DNA from: Heligmosomoides polygyrus polygyrus
Lineage: Eukaryota; Nematoda; Chromadorea; Rhabditida; Heligmosomidae
Length of the DNA stretch: 64,000 nucleotides
Direction of reading: 5' to 3'
NCBI GenBank assembly: GCA_947396885.1
Contig: OX377203.1
Coordinates: 30,383,253 to 30,447,252 of the forward strand
Shown here: in pieces, positions 53,866 to 64,000 of the stretch
Position numbering within the stretch: the first letter of the stretch is position 1
Layout of the letters: each line of letters starts with the position of its first letter
Made by a program: the position numbers and the translations under genes
Notes under the pieces: generated by a model
The model's input: the letters and a program-made list of their open reading frames with translations, nothing else
Told to the model about the DNA's origin: nothing
Database searches by the model: none

Positions 53866-54089
53866 GGACTGAATAACGCCGTAATTTACCCTTTTTTTAA
53901 AAAGAGTTTATTGTTCATAACCTGCAAACCCCAAATCCACTGCGTCGTACTATTTCTGGTCCTATCTTTTGCACAAAGCCGATCGATTGCATCTAAAATT
54001 CCAAGTTAGTGGACGAAATGCACTGGCAAGCAATCTCCAACTTCTCGCTTCTTCAGAGGCAGGTGCTGTAAGTTGTCAGTCAGTTATGT

Positions 54090-54240
54090 TTTGTGCCAGG
54101 CGAGGTTTTTAGGCGGATATTTATTTAGCATTGCCTGATGTTTCAACTTCTCGTCGTCTTCAGAGGCCTGAACGCGGTGCATCAGTTCTACTCCACCAAG
54201 CGCCTTAACTAGCCTAGCATTTCGCATGCACTAAAGCTTG
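54090..54240 (-). repeat. Penelope-like terminal-repeat fragment
   Basis: The segment from GCGAGGTTTTTAGGCGGATATTTATTTAGC through CGTCGTCTTCAGAGGCC follows, base by base with substitutions, the outer part of the Penelope-like arm at 37612-37685. No coding sequence remains. Confidence 0.5.
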
Positions 54241-55540
54241 AAGCCTGGAGAGAGCACAGACTGGCCAGGGGAAGGAACTGCTGGCCAAATTTAACACAGG
54301 TGGTAGTAGATGGAACACATCCGAGGGTCCCTTCTGTGGACACGCGTGCCTTTCGCCCCATGTGTAGCTTTATAGCTTCGGCAGTAGAATGAGTTCTCAT
54401 TCTAAGTTAACCTGAACAGCTTAATTATTACCTTCGAATTATGTTCTTCTCTCCCTCCGGACAACGTGGTGTTCTGAAGAGAGATAAAATAACAAGCCCG
54501 CCCAGGCTATGAGCTCTCACCTTTGGCACGTGTTTTTCTTCGCTGGTTGTAGAATTCTGGAAAGAATGAGTTCACCGGGGTCATTCATTTCGTTTAGCAT
54601 TTCGCTGGCATTATGGTCATGTGGCTCCCAAAAAATGGTAGGATACATACGGCCACTCTGGGGTTTTCTTGAATGCTGGTGGCTTAGCTTTGTGACAATG
54701 CGGTTCCCAAAGCAACACTGCTTCACACGAAATTCTACTACTAAACCGAACCAAGTAAAGAACACACAACTCGCTTCTCAACAAACAATTTGATAGATTT
54801 AACTCGAGTGTTTGAACCGTTTTTAATTTTTTCGAGTGAAGAAACACCAAAAGTTGTCAAAGGTTTGCAATAAAAATTCAGAAAGATTTATCTAGAAGGG
54901 CGCTTGCAGGTATTGAGGGAAAATCTAAAACCGATACACACAAAAACGTATACTTTGGGTGTTTAAGCTTTTTCGATATTCCTAAAAACCTGAAATTATA
55001 TTTGTTGCTACTAGTCTCTTTCTTCATCTTTCAAACACACCTCAGATCTAGTGGAGTGCGCATTTTCAGCATATAACACGATAAGGGAATTTAAGCTGAC
55101 TACTATGCAGTCCAGCTTGTCAATACGAGATAGCCTAGCGAAGACAACTTGTTTTATCTTCTGAGAAACGAGAATGCGAAAAAGAATCCGAGATTTTCGC
55201 ACGTTTTCGAGACAGAACTCTAGGAACAAGTTCTCTGAAACTTTTGAATAAACTGCATACATACACACAATCCTATAGGATACAAAAACTTTCGTGGAAA
55301 TCTAAAATCTTTTTTCTAGAGTGTTATGCGAACTTGGCATGATTGGCATGAAAGGAACAATAGCGAAGCCTTGATAGGGCATTTATAATTCATACCAGAC
55401 GTTCAGCGGCCAACTGGCCGCCAACCGTCTGCATGGGGGCATCGCCTCCAAACCCGTAGAATAGAACACCCCGACCGTCTCCTTGTCCTCTTTAGGCCTT
55501 TTCTCATTCATTGGAGTAAAAAACTGGTTTTGCTATAAAG
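54241..55540. other. no gene recognised
   Basis: Overlapping frames at 54509-54850 lie on both strands and show no domain. CCGGGGTCATTCATTTCG and CACATGACCATAATG-like words suggest an old inverted repeat, too degraded to define. Confidence 0.35.
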
Positions 55541-56800
55541 AATAGTATAGTGGGATACGGTAGGACAGAATCTTTAAAACTGCTCTATGGGGGTATGGGT
55601 GAACATTACTCCGATCGATTCCTTTACTCATTTTCCCTACCTATCCCCCCCCCCACCCCCACCCTACCCACTCCACCAATGCCCCCTTACCCGTGTGCTG
55701 ACAGAAAACGGAAGTGTGAATCAAGTACGCACACACTCGTTGTGCACGAATCCTTTAAGAAATCATCTGAAAACCTCACGGATGCTATGCAAAGTCTTAT
55801 CTGTAGCACGCCTTCTGGATCCGGATGCACATTGGATAGCGTCTGTTACACATTTGCTGAATCCGGATGCATGTGTCACGACGTCTACGACACGCATTTG
55901 CATCCCAACACGTGGCACGACGTCTGTAGCAGGTCTTCTGACGCCACATTTGACGACACTGAGAGAAAATACTGGTCCCCTTATTGGTCCTTTTACCGAA
56001 CCCCTTCACTGTCCCCTTTACTGGTCCCCACTTTAATGGTTCTATTACTGGACCCTTTACTAAACCTCCTTAAATGGTCTTCCCTTTATTGGCTCTCTTA
56101 CTGGTCCCCTGTTTACTGGTAATTCAGTGGTACCCCATTTATTGGTCCCCCTTCACTGGACCTCCCCCTCCACCGCTCCCCATTACTGGTCCCACCTTCA
56201 CTGCTCTCCACTTTATTGGTCAACCCTTTACAGGTCTCCCTTCACTGGACCCCCATCCTTCACCTGTCTCCATTACTGGTGCCCTCCTCACCGATCCCAC
56301 CCTCACTGGTCCCCCATTACTGGTCCCTCTTCACTGGTTTCCCTTTACTGTCAGCTCGTTTCCGGTTCACCCTTCGTCGGTCCCTACTCTTGCTCCCACC
56401 GTCACTGGACCTCCTTTTACTGGTCCCCTCTTCAGTGGTCCCTCTATCCTTCACCGATCCCCATTATTGGTCCCACCCTCAGTGGTCTCACCGTTTTATT
56501 CATCAACCCTTTTTCCGGTCCCCCTTCACTGGACCCTCCCCCATTCACGGGTCCCCATTACTGATGCCTTCCTCACCGGTTCCCTTCACCTGGTTCCCTC
56601 TTCACTGGTCAACCTTCTATCGGGGTCCCCCTTTACTGGACCCCCCCCCCCCACCGGTCCCCCTGCAGGTCCGACCTTCACTGGTTCCTCCTTTACTGGT
56701 CAACCCTTTACCGGTTTCCCTTACTGGACCCCCATCCTTCACCGGTTCCCCATTACTGGTCCTACCTTCACTGGTAACACGTCGTGTGAATCCGTGTCCC
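55540..56800 (+). repeat. TTCACTGGTCCC minisatellite, open in three frames
   Basis: From about 55970 the plus strand is built of variants of CCCTTCACTGGTCCC and CCATTACTGGTCCC, units of about 14-16 bp. All three plus frames stay open for 140-256 codons because the units contain no stop in any phase. The translations are Pro/Trp/Ser/Thr-rich nonsense. I regard it as a satellite, not a gene. Confidence 0.75.
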
Positions 56801-57240
56801 CTGACACGATATCGGTGGCACCTCCTCTGAACCCAGGTACCTGATAAACGACATCGGTGACACGTCGTCTGAATCTGGAAGGCCTTCCGTGACATTGGTG
56901 ACAACTCTTCTGAACCCAGGCACCTGATGAACGACGTCGGTGGCATGTCTTCTCAAGCCGGACGTGCTTTGCGCGAAATCGTTGACACCTCGTGTCAATC
57001 ATGAACCCCTGGCGCGACATCGGTGACACCTCTTCTCAACCCGGACGTCCTTTGCGCGGCATTGGTGACATGTCTTCTCAACCCAGACGCCTGTTGAACG
57101 ACGTCGGTGACACCTCTTCTAAACTCGCACGCTCGTTTTCACGACGTCGATGACACATGTTCGGAACTCGGACGCCCTTTGCGTTACATCGGCGACACGT
57201 TTTCTGACCCCTCTCAACACGACGCAGATGACACCTCGCC
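56800..57240 (+). repeat. 42-43-bp minisatellite (CGACRTCGGTGACACCTCTTCT...)
   Basis: About ten degenerate units of CGACATCGGTGACACSTCTTCTSAACCCGGACGCC-like sequence. The last units (GACGTCGATGACACATGTTCGGAACTCGGACG) are nearly identical to those at about 31400-31440. Confidence 0.75.
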
Positions 57241-57357
57241 TGAACCTGGGATGGCTACTAATCGACGTTTACGAAAGGCTAGATGGACAGACGGACGGGC
57301 AGGCGGACGGACAGACGGAAGGACGGACACAACTGCTTACTCTTTTATATATAGTAG
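57241..57357 (-). mobile_element. Helitron-like terminus, copy 2
   Basis: GATGGACAGACGGACGGGCAGGCGGACGG then CTTACTCTTTTATATATAGTAGGA. On the minus strand this reads TCCTACTATATATAAAAGAGTAAG, resembling the 5' TC..TACTA end of Helitrons. It is the same end as at about 31540-31630. The assignment is inference; the opposite terminus was not located. Confidence 0.45.
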
Positions 57358-57660
57358 GACACCCACCGGGTCCTAGAGAACCAAGGAAATGTTACATGAT
57401 TCACTGTTGAACAAACTATTTAGATCAATAAACTATTACAATCCACGCTTTCAAGGTTGAATTCTTCAAATTCACAGTCGAGGAATATTGCTCATTCTAG
57501 GAGCTAAACAGACTTTTATAGTATGACCAGAGGCCAAAATCAGTTCATTGGTGTGATCAAAATGTAAAACTTGAAAAAGCTTAACAATTTAAGAAAAAGT
57601 TCAATGAAAAGTCGAACTATCAATGAGGATTTGAAAACTGCCCCACTCGGTAACTTTCTG

Positions 57661-58148
57661 TTAACGGCTCCCTCTCGGAAGCAGTGGTAAATGTGTTTTT
57701 GGCGATCTCTTATAGTGATCGGAATTCGTTTCGGCACGAATAGGCGTTTTAGAACGGAAATGCAGAGATTTTCTCAGCCTTCTTGTGCCTAGTTCACCAC
57801 GGAACCTCGATTTGTGAACAATCAAATCATTCTTTTGTGGGAAAGATCTGAAATCTGCTTTACATTGTGGTAAATTATTCAGTGGTGGGAAAAGCTTATC
57901 ACCAAAAAAGGATATGCCGAACAATACCTTTTCCAACGTAGCATTTTTGATCTCCATGTGCCCATCATGCCCCTGAAATAAGAATTTTTATGCCGAGCCT
58001 GCAACCTATGAGATAGCGCCTTCGATAATATTTTGAACTAAAGCTGTTGAACGTGGGACTGGAAAAAGAAACCATACAGAGCAATTTGGGTGAAATATGT
58101 TATCACCATATCGAATAGATAAAAGGTGCTTGCCAAGTTTGGCGTCAT
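57661..58148 (-). CDS. unrecognised gene, paralog 1 (two exons, probably partial)
   Basis: Tentative exons 58107-58148 (14 codons from ATG, ending YLFDM) and 57972-57661 (103 codons and a stop), joined by GTGATA..TTTCAG in phase 0. The second exon starts GHDGHMEIKNATLEKVLFGISFFGDK. The first part of it is conserved with 60355-60260, a second copy on the same strand 2.4 kb away. That argues that this frame is or was real. I do not recognise the family. There is no signal peptide or membrane segment, and the C-terminal 40 residues are basic. The start is uncertain; more exons may lie upstream near 58150-58270. Confidence 0.4.
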
Positions 58149-58270
58149 TTAGAGCGCTTCCGTGGAATGCGTTCTCGCTTGTTGCCGCACTGCTGCGATC
58201 CTTCGGGACTTTCAGAGACTTGTTTGCCAGCCGTTTATAGTTTTCTACGGAAGATCTTTGTTCTAACATT

Positions 58271-59152
58271 TAACATTTAACTCGACCAGACGCTAAGATG
58301 TTATGACTGACAAGAGATGTCTGTGAACTTACCCAACAATTCTCAACAAGACCGAAAGTCGTCGTCTAGTAAACCCGGATCGGCTTGCAGCAGGCTCAGG
58401 AGGAATGGAGACCACCCAGCTAACCCGCATGCTAAAGAAATTGTGGCCCAAATTGGGTTCAAGTCCAAAAGATTACATGAATTCGGTCTAGAGTACGTTT
58501 AATAATGATACGGCCAGCATGTGTTGTTGGAAAGGGGTGAAAACACTATAACAGTAGTCCGAACTTCTCCTAGACAAGTGCATCAGACTTTTGAAGTATG
58601 ACGAGTACGACGGTTCCAATGGAAAAATTGAAAAGTGCAGAAGAAGGTTGGTATTGGCAAACATTTAAGTGAACCTAGCATAGTAATACGCGTTGTAGTT
58701 CGTGCATGTGAAAGTGTCTCCGATTTTTGTGGCTCTGCAGCTACGCTTTCCAGAATGTTGCATTCTGTACAAAGTATATAGTTCGCTTAAGGCATTTGAA
58801 GACTGTTGTAGTATAAAATACATAACTAGAGATGGATGGATAGTTAAATAATAAAAACGAAGCAATAAAGCCTATTCCTTTTTCCTCTAATTGTGTGGAG
58901 ATTTGGGGTAAAAGGAGACTAGACTTTAGCTGATGATCGAGAATGTTTCACAGCAAAATGGCTAATTTAACTACTATATCCTTGTCTCCTTTTTAAACAC
59001 GATAGGAGTCCTTCCCACGATTACTCCTGCACTATAAATGTTCATGGTTTAAAATAATTAAGTAGAATTACTGTGTTTTTAAGATGTCGGCAATGAGAAA
59101 TTTTAATGTTGAAGGAAGAGCGCTGAAGTGGACTGAATGACTCAAACATTAC
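58271..59152. other. no gene established
   Basis: Between the two paralogous copies. Short frames at 58317-58502 and 58665-58865 have no support. Confidence 0.35.
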
Positions 59153-60355
59153 CTTTGACGTCTGTTCTTTTTCCGTTAACGTAGTATTCTGAAAATGATT
59201 GTATTAGATTTCGACAGAGGTCATTAGCTCCGACTAGATTCAAGGTGGAAATGCCAATATTTTCTGCCTCTTCTGGTATTTCACTCAACATGAAACTTTG
59301 GTTTGTGAAAGAATCAATTCTGTGGTGAGAATGTTCTAAAGCCTTTTTGCGTGGTCGATAGATATTAGGTTGGCAACTAATTTCGTGGACTCTCAAGAAT
59401 CTTCAGCAAAACTCTTTATTAACAAATAACTAATGACAATCTTTAATTAAAATAAAATCCCTCAGAACGCAGAAGTGCTTCTCATATATCAGGTAGCTGG
59501 TCTATCCCACGGCCATAGAGTTATTGTACTTTTAAGGCCAAGAATCTTTGGAGGTGCATTTCGACCCGGTCCACATTATTAAATCGTCTTCCAACCAAGA
59601 AGTGCTGCACCGAACTAAAAATGTGGTAGTCACTCGGCGCAAGGTCTGTGCTGTAAAGTGGATGAGTTTGACGCTTCCAGTCAAGGTCTTCTATTCTTTG
59701 AGGCGTCCGGTTAGCTACGTTCCCTCCGTTTGGTGGTGTCAAGAAGGTACTATCTTCTGGGAGCTCATCAAGAACGGTTCCAGCATTAATGCTGTTATCT
59801 ACTCTTCTCAACCTGGCCGCACGGAGGCTGAACTCCGCTGGAATCGGTTCAGACAGATTTTCAGGAGCGGAATTATTTATCAGCAAGATAACGCCAGATC
59901 ACACGTTACGAATCGGGAGCTTCAAAAAATCGAAGACCTTAGCTGGGAGCGTCTAACTCACCCACCTTACAGCACAGGCCGTGCGCCAAATGACTAGCAC
60001 CTTTACAGCCCGCTGCAGCACTTCTTGGTTGGAGAACGACTTATTGATGAGGACCATGTCAAAATGCACCTCCAAGGATTCTTGGCTGCAAAAGCACAAG
60101 AATTCTACAGCTGTGGGAAGGGCCAAGTAGCTGATAAATGGGAAGCAGTCCCACGTTCCAACAGATCTTACTTTGGTTGAAAACTGTTATTTGTTATTTG
60201 TTTATGAACACTTTTGTTGAAGGCGCTTGAGAGTCCACGAAATTAGTTGCCAACCTAATATTTAGTGGTAAACAATGCTTGCCACTAAAAAAGGGCAGGT
60301 CGAACAATACCTTTTCCATCGTTGCATTTGTGATTTCCATATGCCCATTATGCCC
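59153..60355 (-). pseudogene. unrecognised gene, paralog 2, exon split by a mariner derivative
   Basis: On the minus strand an exon opens at 60355 after TTATTTCAG with GHNGHMEITNATMEKVLFD, matching paralog 1. It runs to 60261, where an 894-bp element (59365-60258) is inserted. It resumes at 59362 and stays open to a GTAATG donor at 59153, including a DSFTNQSFMLSEIPEEAENIG stretch. The frame is continuous across the element if one TA copy is kept. The upstream exon would end at 60491 (AATATA/GTAATAAC), parallel to 58107. Family unknown. Whether the interrupted allele is fixed cannot be seen here. Confidence 0.45.
59365..60258. mobile_element. 894-bp fold-back mariner derivative
   Basis: Perfect 33-bp terminal inverted repeats (TTAGGTTGGCAACTAATTTC then GTGGACTCTCAAG) and TA on both sides (59363-59364, 60259-60260). 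Inside, the C-terminal part of a mariner transposase occurs twice in opposite directions. On the minus strand near 59540-59700 it reads HPLYSTDLAPSDYHIF, and on the plus strand near 59890-60180 it carries NARSH and HPPYSTGRAPND. Both end at the outer terminus. It is thus two 3' halves head to head, unable to encode a transposase but with ends suited to mobilisation in trans. Confidence 0.88.
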
Positions 60356-60899
60356 CTGAAATAAGATTTTTTAAACAAAGAGTCTACAATCTGTCAGAAG
60401 ACGCTCTCGGTAAGATCTTGAATTGATGCCATTGAAAGAGCGACTAGAAAAAAAAGTTTTATAGGTCAGTTGTGCCACAAGTGTTATTACTATATTGATA
60501 AGATATGAACTTTTTATTACGCGATGGGTTTTAAGGTGTTTTAAAAACTGCAGTATCATTCATTTTCTCACATGGTTCAGCGCCTTTTCGTGACGTGGAG
60601 GTGGCACTGGCTATCGAGCTGTGCTGTACAGCGGAGCTTCTCAGTCTCCGGCGAGCTCCCAATCAAGAAGGTGTTCGAAAATTCTGCGGAAGCCTTTCGA
60701 AGTCACCCTGAACTACCTCTGGCAGGATGTTCTCACCGGACTTCTTCTTGACACGACACCAGCCTCACTATCCTACATTTTTGGCTCTGCCGTTATCGAC
60801 GTCGGAGGATACGACAACCGGGAGAGGCACAGAAACCTCAGATTGCATAAGTGGGCATATAGCGTTTGGACCGTCTGAAGCAAGGTGAACCGAGCATGA

Positions 60900-62580
60900 C
60901 ACGCTCTTCTGAAGACGGCGAGACGTATAGAGTTTCACGTTACCGCCCTGCAAGGGACCAACTCTCGGATGAAAAACACACGACATTTGAGAGGCGGAAC
61001 CGTCATCGTTCGTAGAGAGAAGGTCCCACCTCGCAATGTCAAATGCGTAGACTTTGTCGCGCACGCATCTATCGGCCATCACATCGATTCCTAGGAAATC
61101 CTCTCACTTCGTCTGACCATCTTTCATCTTCATCCGCATCATCGGAAACCGATCATTATCATCAACTGCTACTCACCAAACCCAGTCGCTGATGAGACCA
61201 AACCCGAGGCTTTCTACGAGAAGCTGGAAGAGGTATTCCCTAGCGAGACGCTCGACCTCGGACTCCTCAAAAATGAGATCGCTCTCGAGAAAAAGTATAG
61301 GATCGAAAGATGTGGATCTGGAGAACGGAGCAAAAATGGCGACAGTTTTGTTGGGTTTCTCTCCTCTCTATGGAAATTCTATTCTCATAAAGAAAGAGCA
61401 TGGTCAGTGGACTTGAGAGCAACCCTACGGTATGACTAATGCGGAACTGATCACATAGTGTTTAGACGGGGGTGGTGTCTACTTTATATTGCTGTAATGC
61501 CATCGTTTTGCAGTGGATCTGATCATCGAGCAGAATTGTGATCCAGTCAAAAGCTGGAAAAGAACATCAGTAATCGTGTAGGAGGGAAGAAGGTAGTGGT
61601 AGTTGGAAGCAGCACAGAGATGGTCTATCTTGGAGAAGTGCAGCAAGGAACGCAATACTCTGCTAGTAGCTTTGCTGATCAGGGATGGAAGGCTTACATC
61701 TTCCTACCATGGAGTGCAATCGATAAAGGAGAGGTTCTACACAAACCTCTTCCCCTCATCTCCTCGCGCAGAACCACGCTCCCCGCAGGTGAAACATCGC
61801 CTTCAACTTTCTCTTGAGATGATTGAGGTGTGATGAAGAGCATGAAGTTTGGAACAGCCATTCGGCCGAACTACATTTTAGCCCAATTTTTTCGCGCTGG
61901 AGGACATCCGTTACACGTTATGTACAAGTCACCTTCATCGTCAATCGACAGCATTGAAGTGGGCGCCTCCTACATCCTTCTTGCGCCCATTAGCGGACTG
62001 CTACGTTGGATGCAACACGGCAATCAGCTGTTCCACAGCCTCCTTACCATACATAGTGAGAAGGATGCGACACGGCGGCATCGGGAAGGTAGTTCGCCGC
62101 AGGGCTGAATTGGAGAATGAAGCCGCTCGACAGAGGCAAAAAAGCATGCGAAGGACGGAAGAATCCTCTTCAATCCTCTTTTTGCATTCTATGGATGATG
62201 CAGAGGCGATGATTACTGAGCTAAACGAAGTAGGAAAAAGGATAGGACTGCAATTTGTCTGAAAGACACAATTAAGGAAAAACGTCAACCGCGAGAGAGA
62301 GGGATTCATCTGGAAGGCTCTCAACTCACTGAGACCTCGTCCTGCTTGTACCTCGGACGTTCGGTGATCATGGAGAACGACATGAAAAAATGATAGGAGG
62401 CGAAGAAGGCTAATTCCTCTCAAGGACCTCTCAAGGAGGCAAGAGACCAGCTGACGGACCTCGACCTCTGAGCAAACCTATTCGACTCAACTGTTCTCCC
62501 TGCGCTGTGTTACGTGGTGCAGACGTGGGCGACCCTGCTGTCGGTAAACGCCGATGGGCCTGTTACATCATGAGGAGGAC
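60900..62580 (+). mobile_element. RTE-type retrotransposon, dead endonuclease and RT
   Basis: Plus-strand frameshifted blocks in order. An IINCYSP segment (about 61157) and a GNSILIKKEHGQWT segment (about 61370-61415) are followed by GSDHR-type endonuclease end words near 61510-61530. Next come KERFYTNLFPSSP (about 61720-61760), RAGGHPLHVM (about 61890-61920), a DDAEAMITELNEVGKRIGLQ palm-region block (about 62190-62255) and a SSCLYLGRSV block (about 62340-62365). All are landmarks of RTE endonuclease/RT, interrupted by stops. Ends undefined; the start may lie near 60600. Confidence 0.8.
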
Positions 62581-62639
62581 GATGTTGGACGAAAAGAGCA
62601 CTGTAGTGCATCAGGATCTTACTTAGGTCTAACCAGATT

Positions 62640-62905
62640 CTCCTGATGTCGCGTCATATCGACGTGGCCATTTTCGATATCCACCGACACCATGGTCAGT
62701 CAATATGGAGGAGGGTCGTTGAGCGGTCGGTGGCGGATACCCATCTCCGATGTCCCCCTCAGCGACGAAAGCATTCTTGGCACGAGCCGCCTGGTTGGCC
62801 CACACCCCGGAGTCCCTTCCCTAGCCGAGTTGTGCGCTCGAAGAGCGCACAACCCATCTCCGATGTCCCCCTCAGCGACGAAAGCAGTCTCGGCACGGAT
62901 TGATG
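62640..62905 (+). repeat. relative of the element that hosts the BEL insertion
   Basis: GTGGCCATTTTCGATATCC..GGTCAGTCAATATGGAGGAGGGTCG..CACACCCCGGAGTCCCTTCCCTAGCC matches 50265-50450 in order. A GTTGTGCGCTCGAAGAGCGCACAAC palindrome (25 bp) sits between two copies of CCCATCTCCGATGTCCCCCTCAGCGACGAAAGCA (about 62740 and 62850). Confidence 0.6.
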
Positions 62906-62949
62906 TGCAAGTTTGCGTGGTAGTCCAGCAGGAGCTGGCATATTGCCAG

Positions 62950-63030
62950 CGGAGCAAGTGGTTAGTCCTAATGGCTATCGTGCATCAGTAGAGTGAGTGA
63001 ACGTCACCAAGTTCGAATGACAGCAAAATC
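62950..63030 (+). repeat. tRNA-like SINE remnant
   Basis: GTGGTTAGTCCTAATGG resembles a Pol III box A, and AAGTTCGAATGAC 55 bp later resembles box B. There is no foldable complete tRNA, so not a tRNA gene. Confidence 0.35.
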
Positions 63031-63091
63031 CTGTATGACGATGGCGAGACGACGAAAAAAGTGGAAGCGCTGCTGCGATCTCAAGTGCCAT

Positions 63092-63511
63092 CTAATCGTA
63101 AGCAGTATGTATCACAGTAACGGACGCAACCTGGACTGAGCAACGGATTGATGAGGAGAACAGTGGATTGAAGAGTATGCGGCGCTGTGCGTTTTCGAAG
63201 AAGACCTCCAACAATCTGGACCATATGTCCATCTGACGGATAAGCATCTAATAGTAAATGAGTATCATTAGTATTTGTATAACTACTACAACATTCAGGA
63301 TTGGCTTCCTTTGCTACTATTTAAGTTAGGGCACATTCATCGGAAAACCTACCTTGTAATGAGAAAATATTGCAAGCCATAGCCTTGCAAGGGCATTCAG
63401 AATGTCGTCAACAATACCGCATTCAACGACCTGTGGAGCCGCGAAAGTGAGCATGAAAAGAAGAGCAATCGAAGTACGCATTATTCTGTAGAGAACTGTG
63501 GTCTGTGACAT
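63092..63511 (-). CDS. possible small secreted protein, two exons
   Basis: Exon 1 is 63511-63353 (alternative start at 63481) and has a good signal peptide: MRTSIALLFMLTFAAPQVVEC, a hydrophobic core ending at a small-residue cleavage region. An amphipathic GIVDDILNALARLWLAIF segment follows. The exon ends AAG/GTAGGT in phase 0. A phase-compatible second exon could be 63232-63092, with a CCGTCAG acceptor, 46 codons and TAG, via a 120-bp intron. Together this makes about 89-99 residues. I do not recognise the family. Small secreted proteins are common in parasitic nematodes, but that is context, not evidence. The second exon is the weaker half. Confidence 0.35.
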
Positions 63512-64000
63512 ATTTTTGTTCGAGCCGAGGAAAAAAGACCCACATGGTGAGAAAATTCGCCACTGTGGTTAAAAATCGCACTTAATGAAAGCAGTGAATG
63601 CAGAGAACATAGAGCTGCCAAAGTACTCGACAAAAATGCATGCTGTTCGTGATTATTGTGTCTGAATTAGCTCACCTTCCACCGCTACACTTGCTGCCGT
63701 GTGCGATGCATAATTCGCGTTTAATATTCCATACACCTTCCCCATAAGTGAGCCTGAAAGCGAAGCGACAGAAGATTATAGCGACGGCAAGAAATTTCAA
63801 GACATCAGCCAAGTAGTACACGACACATCGCCACTGTGAGGAATGCGAAGCTGAAAAAAAAACGCAGATAACAGAAAGCGACGTTCTGTCAGTATGGAAG
63901 CATCGAAAAAGAGAAAACTCTGAAGAGTTTCAGGAAATGGAAAACGGGAAGATGTGAAGCTCTCACATCTCCAGAGTCTTTTTTCCTCTTTTCTTTTCTT
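63512..64000. other. no gene recognised
   Basis: Upstream side of the putative secreted-protein gene on the minus strand. I see no promoter element or exon that I can support. The last 30 bases are pyrimidine-rich. Confidence 0.4.

Noticed and set aside
55550..56122. 190-codon frame and the overlapping 256- and 204-codon frames
   Set aside because: All three phases are open because of the repeat composition; there is no codon bias toward one frame.
56800..57240. CRISPR-like array
   Set aside because: Units are degenerate 42-43-bp tandem repeats with no unique spacers, in a eukaryotic genome without cas genes.
57973..58006. A 34-bp intron between 58006 and 57973 in the unrecognised gene
   Set aside because: It is shorter than normal nematode introns, and the phase would introduce a stop. 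The donor at 58106 is compatible and is conserved with the paralog.

Overview
The window is nuclear DNA of a parasitic nematode. A hookworm or related strongylid is the best guess. This is inferred from a complete ABCE1 gene with short GT-AG introns and TTTCAG-type acceptors, a worm-type tau-tubulin/casein kinase 1-like kinase, and a dense load of mariner, RTE, BEL/Pao and Penelope-like elements. There is no sign of operons, Shine-Dalgarno sites or other bacterial features, and host coding sequence is a small fraction of the 64 kb.

Layout. 0-4.7 kb: SINE-like repeat and a dead Tc1/mariner transposon, otherwise featureless. 4.7-13.7 kb (minus): ABCE1, resolved into 14 exons that join in frame to 610 residues. 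Its large introns hold an RTE retrotransposon tail and SINE-like debris. 14.8-26.9 kb: a head-to-tail tandem duplication of a 6,036-bp unit. The copies are almost identical, and each carries a 3'-truncated mariner. 28.1-34.7 kb: two mariner copies of exactly 1,260 bp in opposite orientation. The second lies inside the 3.5-kb intron of the kinase gene (plus, about 32.35-37.56 kb). 37.6-38.9 kb: a Penelope-like remnant with inverted terminal repeats and a GIY-YIG endonuclease tail.

41.65-50.26 kb (minus): a degraded but structurally complete BEL/Pao-type LTR retrotransposon (gag, protease, RT, RNase H, integrase) with an extra coiled-coil/zinc-knuckle reading frame between pol and the 3' LTR. 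It sits inside an older inverted-repeat element. 51-54 kb: a decayed mariner, a SINE-like copy and a Penelope-like fragment. 55.5-57.4 kb: two kinds of minisatellite ending in a Helitron-like terminus that also occurs near 31.6 kb. 57.6-60.6 kb (minus): two paralogous copies of an unrecognised gene. One is split by an 894-bp fold-back mariner derivative, and its reading frame closes up again if the element is removed with one TA. 60.9-62.6 kb: a dead RTE endonuclease/RT. 63.1-63.5 kb (minus): a possible small secreted-protein gene.

Only ABCE1 (ribosome recycling) and the kinase look like intact host genes, and nothing in the window links them functionally. Exon structures were read by eye from splice signals and frame continuity; no alignment or database search was run.
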